14,860 nucleotides of DNA. Origin: Palsa-892 sp035556215. Lineage in GTDB: Bacteria > Pseudomonadota > Alphaproteobacteria > Rhizobiales > Xanthobacteraceae. Location of the stretch: positions 1 through 14,860 of the forward strand of contig DATMFI010000024.1 in NCBI GenBank assembly GCA_035556215.1, given 5' to 3'. The notes under the pieces are model-generated. The model made no database searches and was not told where the DNA came from. It saw only the letters and a list, made by a program, of their open reading frames with translations. A program made the translations under genes and the position numbers. Numbering within the stretch: the first letter of the stretch is position 1; every line of letters begins with the position of its first letter. Shown piece after piece: positions 5,707 through 12,875 of the stretch.

Positions 5707-6336
5707 TCAGTCGGCCGCTTCCGCGTCGACCTTGCCGCGGCGCGACTGCAGCTCCGAAACCTTCAAGCCGCGGCGGGCCGCGACCGAACGCGGCGCATCC
5801 TGCATCTTGAGGCCGTTAAAGGTCGCGCGGACCATGTTGTACGGGTTCGACGAGCCGAGCGACTTCGCGACGATATCGGCGACGCCGACCGTCTCGAACA
5901 CCGCGCGCATCGGGCCGCCGGCGATGATGCCGGTGCCCGGAGGGGCGGCGCGCAGCACGACGCGGCCCGAACCGTGATGACCCTCGACGTCGTGATGAAG
6001 CGTGCGGCCCTCGCGCAGCGAAATGCGAACCATCGCGCGCTTGGCGGCATCGGTTGCCTTGCGGATCGCTTCCGGCACTTCCCGTGCCTTGCCGTGACCG
6101 TAACCGACGCGGCCCTTCTGGTCGCCGACGACGACGAGCGCGGCAAACGCGAAGCGCTTACCGCCCTTCACCACCTTGGCGACGCGATTGATGTGGACGA
6201 GCTTGTCGACGATGCCGCTGGTATCGCGCTCCTCGCGCTGACGCTCACGGCCGCCGCCGCGGCCACGGCCGCCGCCGCGACCGCGTTCGCCGCGCTCGCG
6301 ACCCTGCCCCTGCTCTTGTCCCGCTGCCTGTGCCAT
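5707..6336 (-). CDS. rpsE: 30S ribosomal protein S5 with RG-rich N-terminal extension
   Basis: S5 contacts the mRNA entry channel and affects decoding accuracy. The core starts near residue 42 with VDKLVHINRVAKVVKGGKRF (43-62), followed by VGYGHGKAREVPEAIRKATD, the double-stranded-RNA-binding-like first domain. The C-terminal domain carries GTGIIAGGPMRAVFE and SSNPYNMVRATF. Ahead of this lies a low-complexity segment of about 38 residues dominated by Arg, Gly, Glu and Gln, with GRGGGRGRGGGR at 19-30. The 209-residue total exceeds the 166 of E. coli. Charged N-terminal extensions on S5 are common in Rhizobiales, but this one is strongly RGG-like. AGGAAGGA lies 9 bases before the ATG. The gene follows rplR by 17 bp. 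Confidence 0.97.
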   Translation of the reverse strand: MAQAAGQEQGQGRERGERGRGGGRGRGGGRERQREERDTSGIVDKLVHINRVAKVVKGGKRFAFAALVVVGDQKGRVGYGHGKAREVPEAIRKATDAAKRAMVRISLREGRTLHHDVEGHHGSGRVVLRAAPPGTGIIAGGPMRAVFETVGVADIVAKSLGSSNPYNMVRATFNGLKMQDAPRSVAARRGLKVSELQSRRGKVDAEAAD

Positions 6337-6353
6337 TCGGTGATCGTCCTTCC

Positions 6354-6716
6354 TCAGAATTTCAATCCGCCCTCGCGGGCGGCTTCGGCGAGCGCCTTGA
6401 TGCGCCCATGATAAAGATACTGGCCGCGATCGAACTGCACTTCCTTGACGCCCTTCTCGGACGCGCGCTCGGCAATACGCTTGCCGACCGCCTTCGCGGC
6501 TTCGATGTTGGCGCCGGTCTTGCCTGCCGCCGCCACTTCTTTTTCCTTCGTCGAGGCCGAAACGAGCGTGATACCCTTCACGTCGTCGATAACCTGCGCG
6601 TAGATGTGCTTCGACGAGCGAAACACGGAAAGACGCGGACGGCCATAAGCCCTGCGGCGCTGCCGGACCCGGGTGCGCTCGGCGCGGCGGGCGTTTGTCT
6701 TCTGCTTGGTGCTCAT
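6354..6716 (-). CDS. rplR: 50S ribosomal protein L18
   Basis: L18 binds 5S rRNA and joins it to the large subunit with L5. The 120-residue product opens with the basic MSTKQKTNARRAERTRVRQR, then has RPRLSVFRSSKHIYAQVIDD (26-45), the conserved AAKAVGKRIAERA helix and VQFDRGQYLYHGRIKALAEA (94-113), ending AREGGLKF as is usual. The frame stays open upstream, but the start is fixed at 6716 by the conserved N-terminus and by GAGGGCG about 5 bases before the ATG. It follows rplF by 10 bp. Confidence 0.97.
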   Translation of the reverse strand: MSTKQKTNARRAERTRVRQRRRAYGRPRLSVFRSSKHIYAQVIDDVKGITLVSASTKEKEVAAAGKTGANIEAAKAVGKRIAERASEKGVKEVQFDRGQYLYHGRIKALAEAAREGGLKF

Positions 6717-6726
6717 CTCGCCCTCG

Positions 6727-7260
6727 TTACTTCTTCTTGCCTTCCTTGCGGAAGATATACTCGTCGACATACTTGATGCCCTTGCCCTTGTAGGGCTCCG
6801 GCTTGCGGAAGCGGCGGATCTCGGCCGCGACCTGGCCGACCTTCTGGCAGTCGATGCCGGCGACGACGATCTCGGTCGGCTTCGGAGTCGTGATCGTGAT
6901 CCCCTGCGGGATCGGATAGAGCACGTCATGCGAATAGCCGAGCGCGAGCTGCAGGTTCTTGCCCTGCACCGCGGCGCGATAGCCGACGCCGTTGATCTCG
7001 AGCTTCTTCTCGTAGCCCTTGGTGACGCCTTCGACGAGATTGGCGACCATCGCGCGGGTCATGCCCCATACGGCGGCGTGACGCTTGGTGTCGCCTTTCT
7101 TCTCGATCGTAAGCTCGCCCTTGTCGAGCTTGGCGCCGACCTCGTCGGTCAACGTCATGGAAAGCTCGCCCTTCGGGCCTTTCATCTTGATCTGCTGGCC
7201 CTGCACCGTGGCGGTGACGCCGGTTGGTACCGTGACGGGCCGTTTGCCGATTTTTGACAT
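6727..7260 (-). CDS. rplF: 50S ribosomal protein L6
   Basis: L6 lies near the factor-binding site of the large subunit. The 177-residue product has the two repeated L6 domains: MSKIGKRPVTVPTGVTATVQ and KMKGPKGELS in the first, then NGVGYRAAVQGKNLQLALGY and the signature PEPYKGKGIKYVDE near the C-terminus. The length equals the usual 176-177 residues. An in-frame ATG-like start 15 codons upstream lies inside rpsH and is rejected. The chosen ATG has AGGAGG, overlapping the rpsH stop codon, at good spacing. The gap to rpsH is 10 bp. Confidence 0.97.
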   Translation of the reverse strand: MSKIGKRPVTVPTGVTATVQGQQIKMKGPKGELSMTLTDEVGAKLDKGELTIEKKGDTKRHAAVWGMTRAMVANLVEGVTKGYEKKLEINGVGYRAAVQGKNLQLALGYSHDVLYPIPQGITITTPKPTEIVVAGIDCQKVGQVAAEIRRFRKPEPYKGKGIKYVDEYIFRKEGKKK

Positions 7261-7270
7261 CGTGCCCTCC

Positions 7271-7669
7271 TCAGAACACCGTACAGAGAACTTCGCCGCC
7301 GACATTCTGCTCGCGCGCGGCGTGATCCGCCATCACGCCCTTCGGCGTCGACAGGATCGCGACACCGAGTCCGTTATGGATACGCGGCAGATTCTTGACC
7401 GACGCATAAACACGGCGGCCCGGCTTCGACACGCGCTCGATCTCCTTGATGACCGGCGTGCCGTCGAAATACTTCAGTTCGATATTGAATTCGGTACGGC
7501 CATTCTTGTGCGACGTCGTCGAGTAGTCGCGGATATAGCCTTCCTTCTTGAGCACATCGAGAACGCTGGCGCGGAACGTCGAGCCAGGCGTCGTGACGTT
7601 GTGCATCAAGCGCAACTGCGCGTTGCGGATGCGGGTGATCATATCGCCGATCGGATCGCTAAGAGACAT
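7271..7669 (-). CDS. rpsH: 30S ribosomal protein S8
   Basis: S8 is a primary 16S rRNA binder in the central domain and in E. coli is the translational repressor of the spc operon. The 132-residue product opens MSLSDPIGDMITRIRNAQLR and contains the family segments KEGYIRDYS, VSKPGRRVYASVKNLPRIHN and GLGVAILSTPKGVMADHAAR, then the C-terminal NVGGEVLCTVF. A strong GGGAGG site lies 6 bases before the ATG. It follows rpsN by 12 bp. I see no obvious copy of the E. coli S8 target at the rplE start, so whether S8 regulates this operon is open. Confidence 0.97.
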   Translation of the reverse strand: MSLSDPIGDMITRIRNAQLRLMHNVTTPGSTFRASVLDVLKKEGYIRDYSTTSHKNGRTEFNIELKYFDGTPVIKEIERVSKPGRRVYASVKNLPRIHNGLGVAILSTPKGVMADHAAREQNVGGEVLCTVF

Positions 7670-7681
7670 GTGCGACCTCCC

Positions 7682-7987
7682 TTACCAGCTCGACTTCACG
7701 AGACCGGGAATCAGGCCGTTCGAGCCGAGATCCCGGAGCGCGATGCGTGACAGTTTCAGCTTCGAATAGTTGCCGCGCGGGCGGCCGCTCATTTCGCAGC
7801 GGTTGCGATAGCGCTCGCGCGCCGAGTTGCGCGGCAGCTTCTGCAGCTTGAGGACCGCGGCAAAACGCTCCTCGATCGAAATCTTCTTGTCCTTCACGAC
7901 GGCACGCAGCTTCGCGCGCTTCGGCGCGTACTGCTTCGCCAACCGGCGGCGCCGCTCGTTCTTCTCGATCATGCTCTTCTTAGCCAT
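7682..7987 (-). CDS. rpsN: 30S ribosomal protein S14, zinc-free long form
   Basis: S14 is in the head of the small subunit. The 101-residue product is the long, zinc-independent type: the region where short forms have a CxxC pair reads NRCEMSGRPRGNYSKLKLSR (67-86) with a single Cys. The N-terminus MAKKSMIEKNERRRRLAKQY and the end LIPGLVKSSW are typical. GGAG lies about 8 bases before the ATG. It is 37 bp downstream of rplE and 12 bp upstream of rpsH. Confidence 0.97.
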   Translation of the reverse strand: MAKKSMIEKNERRRRLAKQYAPKRAKLRAVVKDKKISIEERFAAVLKLQKLPRNSARERYRNRCEMSGRPRGNYSKLKLSRIALRDLGSNGLIPGLVKSSW

Positions 7988-8024
7988 TTCGTTCTCCAGA
8001 GTTTCCGCGTTTGAAGCTTTCGCC

Positions 8025-8582
8025 TCACTGCCGGAAGGGAAAATTGAAAGCGGTGAGCAGCGCCCGCGCCTCGTCGTTGTTCTTGGCGGTCGTGCAAAAG
8101 GTGATGTCCATGCCCCAGACGTCGGTGACCTTGTCGAAGTCGATTTCCGGGAAAATGATGTGTTCCTTGATGCCGCAGGTGTAGTTGCCCCGCCCGTCGA
8201 AGCTGTTCGGGTTGAGGCCGCGGAAGTCGCGCACGCGCGGCAGCGCGATGTTCACGAAGCGGTCGAGGAAGTCGTACATCCGCGACGAGCGCAGCGTGAC
8301 CTTCGCGCCGATCGGCAGATCCTCGCGCAGCTTGAAGTTCGCGATCGCCTTGCGCGAGCGCGTGATCACCGCCTTCTGGCCGGCGATCAGCGTGAGATCG
8401 TTGGCCGCCGCCGTCACCTTCTTCTGATCGGTGACGCCTTCGGAGCCGAGGCCCATGTTGATCACGACCTTGGTGACCACGGGAACCGCGAACGAGTTCG
8501 AATAGCCGAACGCCTCGGTGAGTTTCGGCCGGATGACCTTCTCGTACTCGGTCTTCAGGCGCGGGATATAAGTATCAGCCAT
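8025..8582 (-). CDS. rplE: 50S ribosomal protein L5
   Basis: L5 binds 5S rRNA and contacts the P-site tRNA and S13 across the subunit interface. The 185-residue product has VTKVVINMGLGSEG (36-49), the region TLIAGQKAVITRSRKAIANF (63-82), the conserved LREDLPIGAKVTLR and the C-terminal PEIDFDKVTDVWGMDITF. Its ATG overlaps the end of rplX by 8 bases, with the upstream stop lying inside this gene, so the two are probably translationally coupled. A 37-bp spacer separates it from rpsN. Confidence 0.97.
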   Translation of the reverse strand: MADTYIPRLKTEYEKVIRPKLTEAFGYSNSFAVPVVTKVVINMGLGSEGVTDQKKVTAAANDLTLIAGQKAVITRSRKAIANFKLREDLPIGAKVTLRSSRMYDFLDRFVNIALPRVRDFRGLNPNSFDGRGNYTCGIKEHIIFPEIDFDKVTDVWGMDITFCTTAKNNDEARALLTAFNFPFRQ

Positions 8583-8892
8583 TGATCTGCTCTCCCGAGC
8601 GCTTGGCGATGCGCACCTTGGTGCCGTCGTCCAGCGTCTTGAACCCGACGCGCGTCGCCTTGCCGCCCTTCGGGTCGGCGAGCGCGATATTGGAAATGTG
8701 AATGCTCGATTCCTTGGCGATGATGCCGCCCTGGCTCTTCGCGGTCTGGCGCTGATGGCGGCGCACCATCTGCACGCCGCGCACGAGCACGCGATTCTCC
8801 GCGGTCAGCATCTTGATGACTTCGCCGGTCTTGCCCTTGTCGCGGCCGGCGATGACGACGACCTTGTCGCCCTTTCTGATTTTCGCGGCCAT
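8575..8892 (-). CDS. rplX: 50S ribosomal protein L24
   Basis: L24 initiates assembly of the 5' domain of 23S rRNA. The 105-residue product contains the KOW motif RKGDKVVVIAGRDKGKTGEV (6-25) and the segment AKSQGGIIAKESSIHISNIA (51-70), both diagnostic. The frame remains open far upstream through rplN, but the start is set by the conserved MAAKIRKGD. Its ATG overlaps the rplN stop as TAATG. The 3' end overlaps rplE by 8 bases. Confidence 0.97.
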   Translation of the reverse strand: MAAKIRKGDKVVVIAGRDKGKTGEVIKMLTAENRVLVRGVQMVRRHQRQTAKSQGGIIAKESSIHISNIALADPKGGKATRVGFKTLDDGTKVRIAKRSGEQING

Positions 8893-9260
8893 TAGAGCAC
8901 CTCCGGTGCAAGCGAAATGATCTTCATGTGGTTCTTGGCGCGCAGCTCGCGCGGCACCGGCCCGAAGATACGGGTGCCGACCGGCTCGTTCTGCGCGGTC
9001 ATCAGCACGGCGGCGTTGCGGTCGAAACGGATGACCGAGCCGTCCGGGCGGCGGATGTCCTTGCGGATGCGCACGATCACGGCCTTCGAGACCTCGCCCT
9101 TCTTCACGCGGCCCCGCGGGATCGCTTCCTTGACGGAAACGACGATGGTGTCGCCGATCGTCGCGTATTTGCGCTTCGATCCGCCGAGCACCTTGATGCA
9201 CATCACGCGGCGCGCGCCGGAATTGTCCGCGACGTCGAGGTTGCTTTGCATCTGAATCAT
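8892..9260 (-). CDS. rplN: 50S ribosomal protein L14
   Basis: L14 lies at the subunit interface and takes part in bridge formation. The 122-residue product has exactly the usual length and contains MIQMQSNLDVADNSGARRVM (1-20), the signature GDTIVVSVKEAIPRGRVKKG (36-55) and FDRNAAVLM with the end RELRAKNHMKIISLAPEVL. AAGG lies about 9 bases upstream of the ATG. A 63-bp spacer separates it from rpsQ, the largest gap inside the combined S10-spc stretch. It is the conventional boundary between the two blocks, though I see no convincing promoter in it. Confidence 0.97.
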   Translation of the reverse strand: MIQMQSNLDVADNSGARRVMCIKVLGGSKRKYATIGDTIVVSVKEAIPRGRVKKGEVSKAVIVRIRKDIRRPDGSVIRFDRNAAVLMTAQNEPVGTRIFGPVPRELRAKNHMKIISLAPEVL

Positions 9261-9323
9261 GGCACTTCGCCTTGTCTGTTCTCTTGGCCGGGCCGCAAAC
9301 CGTCCCGGTGAAATCCAAAATCG

Positions 9324-9593
9324 TTAGCTTGCTTGCTTCTTGTCGCCGGCATGGGAGAGATCGGCCTTGCCGAGCACCACCCAGCACTTGGTCTTCGACA
9401 GCGGGCGCGTCTCCTCGATCCGCACCTGGTCGCCGACCTTGCAGGCATTCTCTTCGTCGTGAGCGTGATACTTCTTCGACCGCCGCACGGTCTTCTTGAA
9501 CAAGGGGTGCGTGAAGCGGCGCTCGACGAGCACGGTCACGGTCTTGTTCTGTTTGTCGCTGACAACAACGCCCTCGAGCACGCGTTTCGGCAT
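9324..9593 (-). CDS. rpsQ: 30S ribosomal protein S17
   Basis: S17 is a primary binder of the 5' domain of 16S rRNA. The 89-residue product starts MPKRVLEGVVVSDKQNKTVT (1-20) and has the OB-fold core VERRFTHPLFKKTVRRSKKY (23-42) and the signature GDQVRIEETRPLSKTKCWVV, followed by a short Lys-rich tail. GAGG lies about 7 bases before the ATG. The gene follows rpmC by 8 bp and closes the S10 block. Confidence 0.97.
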   Translation of the reverse strand: MPKRVLEGVVVSDKQNKTVTVLVERRFTHPLFKKTVRRSKKYHAHDEENACKVGDQVRIEETRPLSKTKCWVVLGKADLSHAGDKKQAS

Positions 9594-9601
9594 GATCTAC
9601 C

Positions 9602-9823
9602 TCACTTAGCCTTCTTGGCGGCGGCTTTGCCCGCGCGCTTTTCGGTTGCCGCCGTCTTCAAGCGGGCGATGTCGCGGCGCACGATACGCACCCGCGAGGT
9701 GCTCTCAAGCTGCCCCGTCGCCTTCTGGAAACGCAGGTTGAACTGTTCTTTCTTGAGCTCGAGGAGCTTGTCCTCGATCTCGTCGGGGGTCATCGCCCGC
9801 ACGTCTTCGATCTTGATCGCCAT
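9602..9823 (-). CDS. rpmC: 50S ribosomal protein L29
   Basis: L29 is a two-helix protein at the exit of the peptide tunnel, where trigger factor and SRP dock together with L23. The 73-residue product has the helix LLELKKEQFNLRFQKATGQL (20-39), the family signature, then RVRIVRRDIARLKT and a Lys/Ala-rich end. I start it at the ATG at 9821-9823, because GAGGTG lies 7 bases before it. An in-frame GTG at 9832 would add three residues but sits inside that ribosome binding site. The gene is 10 bp after rplP and 8 bp before rpsQ. Confidence 0.95.
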   Translation of the reverse strand: MAIKIEDVRAMTPDEIEDKLLELKKEQFNLRFQKATGQLESTSRVRIVRRDIARLKTAATEKRAGKAAAKKAK

Positions 9824-9833
9824 AGCGCTCACC

Positions 9834-10244
9834 TCACCCGATCCGCGTCACGAAACGCGTCGCGATCGGCAGCTTCGCCGCCGCAAGACGCATTGCCTCG
9901 CGCGCGGTCGCTTCATCGACGCCGTCCACTTCGAACATGACGCGGCCCGGCTTGACCTTGCATGCCCACCATTCCGGCTGGCCTTTGCCTTTGCCCATGC
10001 GGACTTCGACCGGCTTCTTCGAGATGGGGACATCCGGAAACACGAGGATCCAGACGCGGCCGGCACGCTTCATGTGATGCGTGATGGCGCGGCGAGCGGC
10101 CTCGATCTGGCGCGCGGTGAGCCGCTCCGGCGCGAGCGCCTTCAGGCCGAACTGGCCGAAGGAAAGCTTGGTCCCGCCCTTCGCAGTGCCGTGGATGCGG
10201 CCCTTGAACTGCTTGCGGAATTTGGTGCGTGAAGGTTGCAACAT
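9834..10244 (-). CDS. rplP: 50S ribosomal protein L16
   Basis: L16 helps shape the A site and the peptidyl transferase region. The 136-residue product has the N-terminal LQPSRTKFRKQFKGR, the helix region LTARQIEAARRAITHHMKRA (42-61), the conserved RVWILVFPD and VEVRMGKGKGQPEWW (79-93), ending with AAAKLPIATRFV. R82 corresponds to R81 of E. coli, the residue hydroxylated by the RoxA oxygenase in that species; whether it is modified here is unknown. AAGG lies 9 bases before the ATG. The gene follows rpsC by 15 bp. Confidence 0.97.
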   Translation of the reverse strand: MLQPSRTKFRKQFKGRIHGTAKGGTKLSFGQFGLKALAPERLTARQIEAARRAITHHMKRAGRVWILVFPDVPISKKPVEVRMGKGKGQPEWWACKVKPGRVMFEVDGVDEATAREAMRLAAAKLPIATRFVTRIG

Positions 10245-10259
10245 GTCCGAAAACCTTGA

Positions 10260-10967
10260 TTAAGCGGCGTCGCGCGAACGGCCGCCGGCGGAACCGCCGC
10301 CCTCGCCGCTCATGCGCTTGTCCTGCGCCATCGGATCGTGCTCGAGCACTTCGCCCTTGAAGATCCAAACCTTGACGCCGCAGGTGCCGTAAGTGGTGAA
10401 CGCCGTCGACGTGCCGTAATCGACGTCGGCGCGCAGCGTATGCAGCGGCACGCGGCCTTCGCGATACCATTCGGTGCGCGCGATTTCGTTGCCGCCGAGA
10501 CGGCCCGCGCAGTTGATGCGGATGCCTTCGGCGCCGAGACGCATGGCCGACTGCACCGCGCGCTTCATCGCGCGGCGATAAGCGACGCGGCGCTCGAGCT
10601 GCTGCGTGATCGAGTCGGCGACGAGCTTGGCGTCGATCTCCGGCTTGCGGATCTCGAGGATGTTGATGATGACTTCAGCGTCCGTCATCTTCGAGATGTG
10701 CTTGCGGAGCTTGTCGATGTCCGCGCCCTTCTTGCCGATCACGACACCCGGACGGCCCGAATAGATCGTGACACGGCACTTGCCGTGCGGGCGCTCGATG
10801 ACGATCTTCGACACGGCCGCCTGCTTGAGCTGCGCCGTGAGATAGTCGCGAATCTTGATGTCCTCATGCAGCCGCTTGCCGTACTCGCCGCGGTTTGCAT
10901 ACCAGCGCGAATCCCAGGTGCGGTTGATGCCGAGCCGGAGCCCGATCGGATTGACCTTCTGACCCAT
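10260..10967 (-). CDS. rpsC: 30S ribosomal protein S3
   Basis: S3 forms part of the mRNA entry channel and, with S4 and S5, the ribosomal helicase. The 235-residue product begins MGQKVNPIGLRLGINRTWDS, has the KH domain with the GKKG loop at 78-81 (GRPGVVIGKKGADIDKLR), and a C-terminal domain with GAEGIRINCAGRLGGNEIAR and ADVDYGTSTAFTTYGTCGVK. The frame is open upstream inside rplV, but the conserved N-terminus fixes the start at 10967. The ATG overlaps the rplV stop as TGATG. A short Gly/Ser-rich tail ends the protein. Confidence 0.97.
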   Translation of the reverse strand: MGQKVNPIGLRLGINRTWDSRWYANRGEYGKRLHEDIKIRDYLTAQLKQAAVSKIVIERPHGKCRVTIYSGRPGVVIGKKGADIDKLRKHISKMTDAEVIINILEIRKPEIDAKLVADSITQQLERRVAYRRAMKRAVQSAMRLGAEGIRINCAGRLGGNEIARTEWYREGRVPLHTLRADVDYGTSTAFTTYGTCGVKVWIFKGEVLEHDPMAQDKRMSGEGGGSAGGRSRDAA

Positions 10968-11410
10968 CAGGCGGCTCCTTCTGCTTGCGCGGCGGGTGCT
11001 TTTTGCTTCGGCGCGGACTTCTTCGCGGCCGGCTTCTTCTCTTCGACTTCGCGCACAACGATCGTCAGATTCGAGAACGTCGAGAACACGCTGCCCGACT
11101 TGCCGCGGCCGCGCGGCATCCAGCGCTTGATGACAAACGCCTTGCCGACATGCGCCTCGGCGACGACGAGATCGTCGACGTCGAGATCGTGATTGTTCTC
11201 GGCATTGGCGATCGCCGACTCGAGGCACTTCTTGACGTCGCGTGCCGCGCGCTTGCGCGAGAATTCGAGATCGGCAAGCGCGCCGTTGACCTTCTTGCCG
11301 CGGATCAGGCCGGCGACGAGGCCGAGCTTCTGCGGCGAGACGCGCAGCATGCGCGCAACGGCTTTCGCTTCGTTGTCTTTCAGCGCGCGCGGTTTCGAGC
11401 TTTTACCCAT
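10967..11410 (-). CDS. rplV: 50S ribosomal protein L22 with Ala/Lys-rich tail
   Basis: L22 lines the peptide exit tunnel. The 147-residue product has ARMLRVSPQKLGLVAGLIRG (19-38), a central AIANAENNHDLDVDDLVVAE segment, and the long hairpin MPRGRGKSGSVFSTFSNLTI, whose tip reaches the tunnel constriction; changes there give macrolide resistance in other species, and nothing unusual is visible here. The last 20 or so residues (KKPAAKKSAPKQKAPAAQ and following) extend beyond the 110-residue E. coli protein. GAGGA lies about 8 bases upstream. It follows rpsS by 9 bp and overlaps rpsC by 1 base. Confidence 0.97.
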   Translation of the reverse strand: MGKSSKPRALKDNEAKAVARMLRVSPQKLGLVAGLIRGKKVNGALADLEFSRKRAARDVKKCLESAIANAENNHDLDVDDLVVAEAHVGKAFVIKRWMPRGRGKSGSVFSTFSNLTIVVREVEEKKPAAKKSAPKQKAPAAQAEGAA

Positions 11411-11419
11411 GACCTATCC

Positions 11420-11719
11420 TCAGCTTGCCTTGGCCGCCGGCTTCTTCGCCGTCTTGTCGCCCGACGCCGTGTGGCCGTGGAAGTTGCGCGTCGGCGAGAA
11501 CTCGCCGAACTTGTGACCGACCATGTCCTCGGTGACGTAAACCGGAATGTGCTTCTGGCCGTTGTGCACGCCGAAAGTCAGGCCGACGAATTGCGGCAGG
11601 ATCGTCGAGCGGCGGCTCCACGTCTTGATGACTTCCGAGCGGCCGGACGAGCGCGCGGCATCTGCCTTCTTGAGCAGATAGCCGTCGACGAACGGGCCTT
11701 TCCAGACAGAACGAGTCAT
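11420..11719 (-). CDS. rpsS: 30S ribosomal protein S19
   Basis: S19 lies in the head of the small subunit and contacts S13. The 99-residue product opens MTRSVWKGPFVDGYLLKK and contains TWSRRSTILPQFVGLTFGVH (33-52), HIPVYVTEDMVGHKFGEFSP (57-76) and the signature RNFHGH. A short Lys/Ala tail follows. AAGGA lies about 10 bases before the ATG. The gene sits 6 bp after rplB and 9 bp before rplV. Confidence 0.97.
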   Translation of the reverse strand: MTRSVWKGPFVDGYLLKKADAARSSGRSEVIKTWSRRSTILPQFVGLTFGVHNGQKHIPVYVTEDMVGHKFGEFSPTRNFHGHTASGDKTAKKPAAKAS

Positions 11720-11725
11720 GCCGAA

Positions 11726-12565
11726 TTAATCCTTCTGCTTCCGGGCGTGCCGGCTCGACACGATGAATTTGTTGGTGCGCTTGTTCTTGCGGGTCTTCTT
11801 GCCCTTGGTCGGGAAGCCCCACGGCGACACCGGATGGCGCCCGCCCGAGGTGCGGCCTTCGCCGCCGCCGTGCGGATGGTCGACCGGGTTCATGGTCACG
11901 CCGCGGTTATGCGGCTTCTTGCCCATCCAGCGCTTGCGGCCAGCCTTGCCGATCGAGATGTTCATGTGATCGGGGTTCGACACCGCGCCGACCGTCGCGA
12001 AGCAACGGCCATGCACGAAGCGCTGCTCGCCCGACTTCAGGCGGATGATGCAGTAACCCTGGTCGCGACCGACGATCTGCGCATAGGTGCCGGCCGAACG
12101 CGCGAGCTGGCCGCCCTTGCCGATCTTGGTTTCGATGTTGTGCACGATGGTGCCGACCGGGATGTTCTCGAGCGGCATCGCATTGCCCGGCTTCACGTCG
12201 ACGTTCTCGCCGGCAACGATGGTGTCGCCCGCGGCGATACGCTGCGGCGCCAGGATATAGGCGAGCTCGCCGTCCGAATACTTGACGAGCGCGATGAACG
12301 CGGTGCGGTTCGGATCGTATTCCAGACGCTCCACCTTCGCCGGCATGTCATGCTTGGCGCGCTTGAAATCGACGGTGCGCAGCGCACGCTTGTGGCCGCC
12401 GCCGCGGAAGCGAGAGGTCACGCGGCCATACATGCCGCGGCCGCCGGTCGAGGTCTTGCCTTCGGTCAACGACTTGACCGGCTTGCCCTTCCACAGGCCC
12501 GAACGGTCGACCAGCACGAGCTGGCGAAGCGACGGAGTTTTCGGTTTAAATGTTTTCAACGCCAT
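11726..12565 (-). CDS. rplB: 50S ribosomal protein L2
   Basis: L2 is one of the most conserved ribosomal proteins. It is needed for subunit joining and sits near the peptidyl transferase centre. The 279-residue product has MYGRVTSRFRGGGHKRALRT (45-64), the SH3-like middle domain and the C-terminal signature MNPVDHPHGGGEGRTSGGRH (225-244). H230 corresponds to the E. coli H229 implicated in activity. The basic end GKKTRKNKRTNKFIV is intact. The start is 4 bp after the rplW stop and has only a weak ribosome binding site, so it probably depends on coupling to rplW. Confidence 0.98.
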   Translation of the reverse strand: MALKTFKPKTPSLRQLVLVDRSGLWKGKPVKSLTEGKTSTGGRGMYGRVTSRFRGGGHKRALRTVDFKRAKHDMPAKVERLEYDPNRTAFIALVKYSDGELAYILAPQRIAAGDTIVAGENVDVKPGNAMPLENIPVGTIVHNIETKIGKGGQLARSAGTYAQIVGRDQGYCIIRLKSGEQRFVHGRCFATVGAVSNPDHMNISIGKAGRKRWMGKKPHNRGVTMNPVDHPHGGGEGRTSGGRHPVSPWGFPTKGKKTRKNKRTNKFIVSSRHARKQKD

Positions 12566-12569
12566 GGTT

Positions 12570-12875
12570 TTAGAGCCCCGTCGTCACGTCGATCGACTGC
12601 CCGTCTTCGAGCGTGACGATCGCTTTCTTGACGTCACTGCGGTGCGCGCGAACGCCCTTGAACACCTTGAGCTTGCCCTTGCGGACCATGGTGTTCACGC
12701 TCTTCACCTTAACGTCGAACAGTTTCTCGACCGCTTCCTTGATCTGCGGCTTGGTCGCGTTCATCGCGACCTTGAAGATCACCTGATTGTGCTCGGACGC
12801 CATCGTCGCCTTCTCGGTGATGACCGGAGAAACGATCACGTCGTAATAGCGCGGGTCTTGTGCGGCCTTGCTCAT
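12570..12875 (-). CDS. rplW: 50S ribosomal protein L23
   Basis: L23 is at the mouth of the exit tunnel and is the main docking point for trigger factor and SRP. The 101-residue product contains YDVIVSPVITEKATM (11-25), with E21 matching the E. coli residue used for trigger factor binding, and EAVEKLFDVKVKSVNTMVRK (47-66), which is the family signature, then the loop KLKVFKGVRAHRSDVKKA. Its ATG overlaps the rplD stop as ATGA, and rplB follows after only 4 bp. Confidence 0.97.
   Translation of the reverse strand: MSKAAQDPRYYDVIVSPVITEKATMASEHNQVIFKVAMNATKPQIKEAVEKLFDVKVKSVNTMVRKGKLKVFKGVRAHRSDVKKAIVTLEDGQSIDVTTGL

Noticed and set aside
9261..9323. Possible promoter in the 63-bp rpsQ-rplN spacer
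   Set aside because: No -35/-10 pair with acceptable spacing; only a short 5-bp CCGGG/CCCGG stem is visible.
9821..9832. GTG at 9832 as the rpmC start
   Set aside because: It lies within the GAGGTGA ribosome binding site of the ATG at 9823 and one base after the rplP stop; the ATG has better spacing.
10985..12616. 543-codon open frame on the plus strand opposite rplV, rpsS and rplB
   Set aside because: The same codon-bias shadow effect; it spans three conserved genes and is low complexity (Ala, Arg, Asp, Leu).
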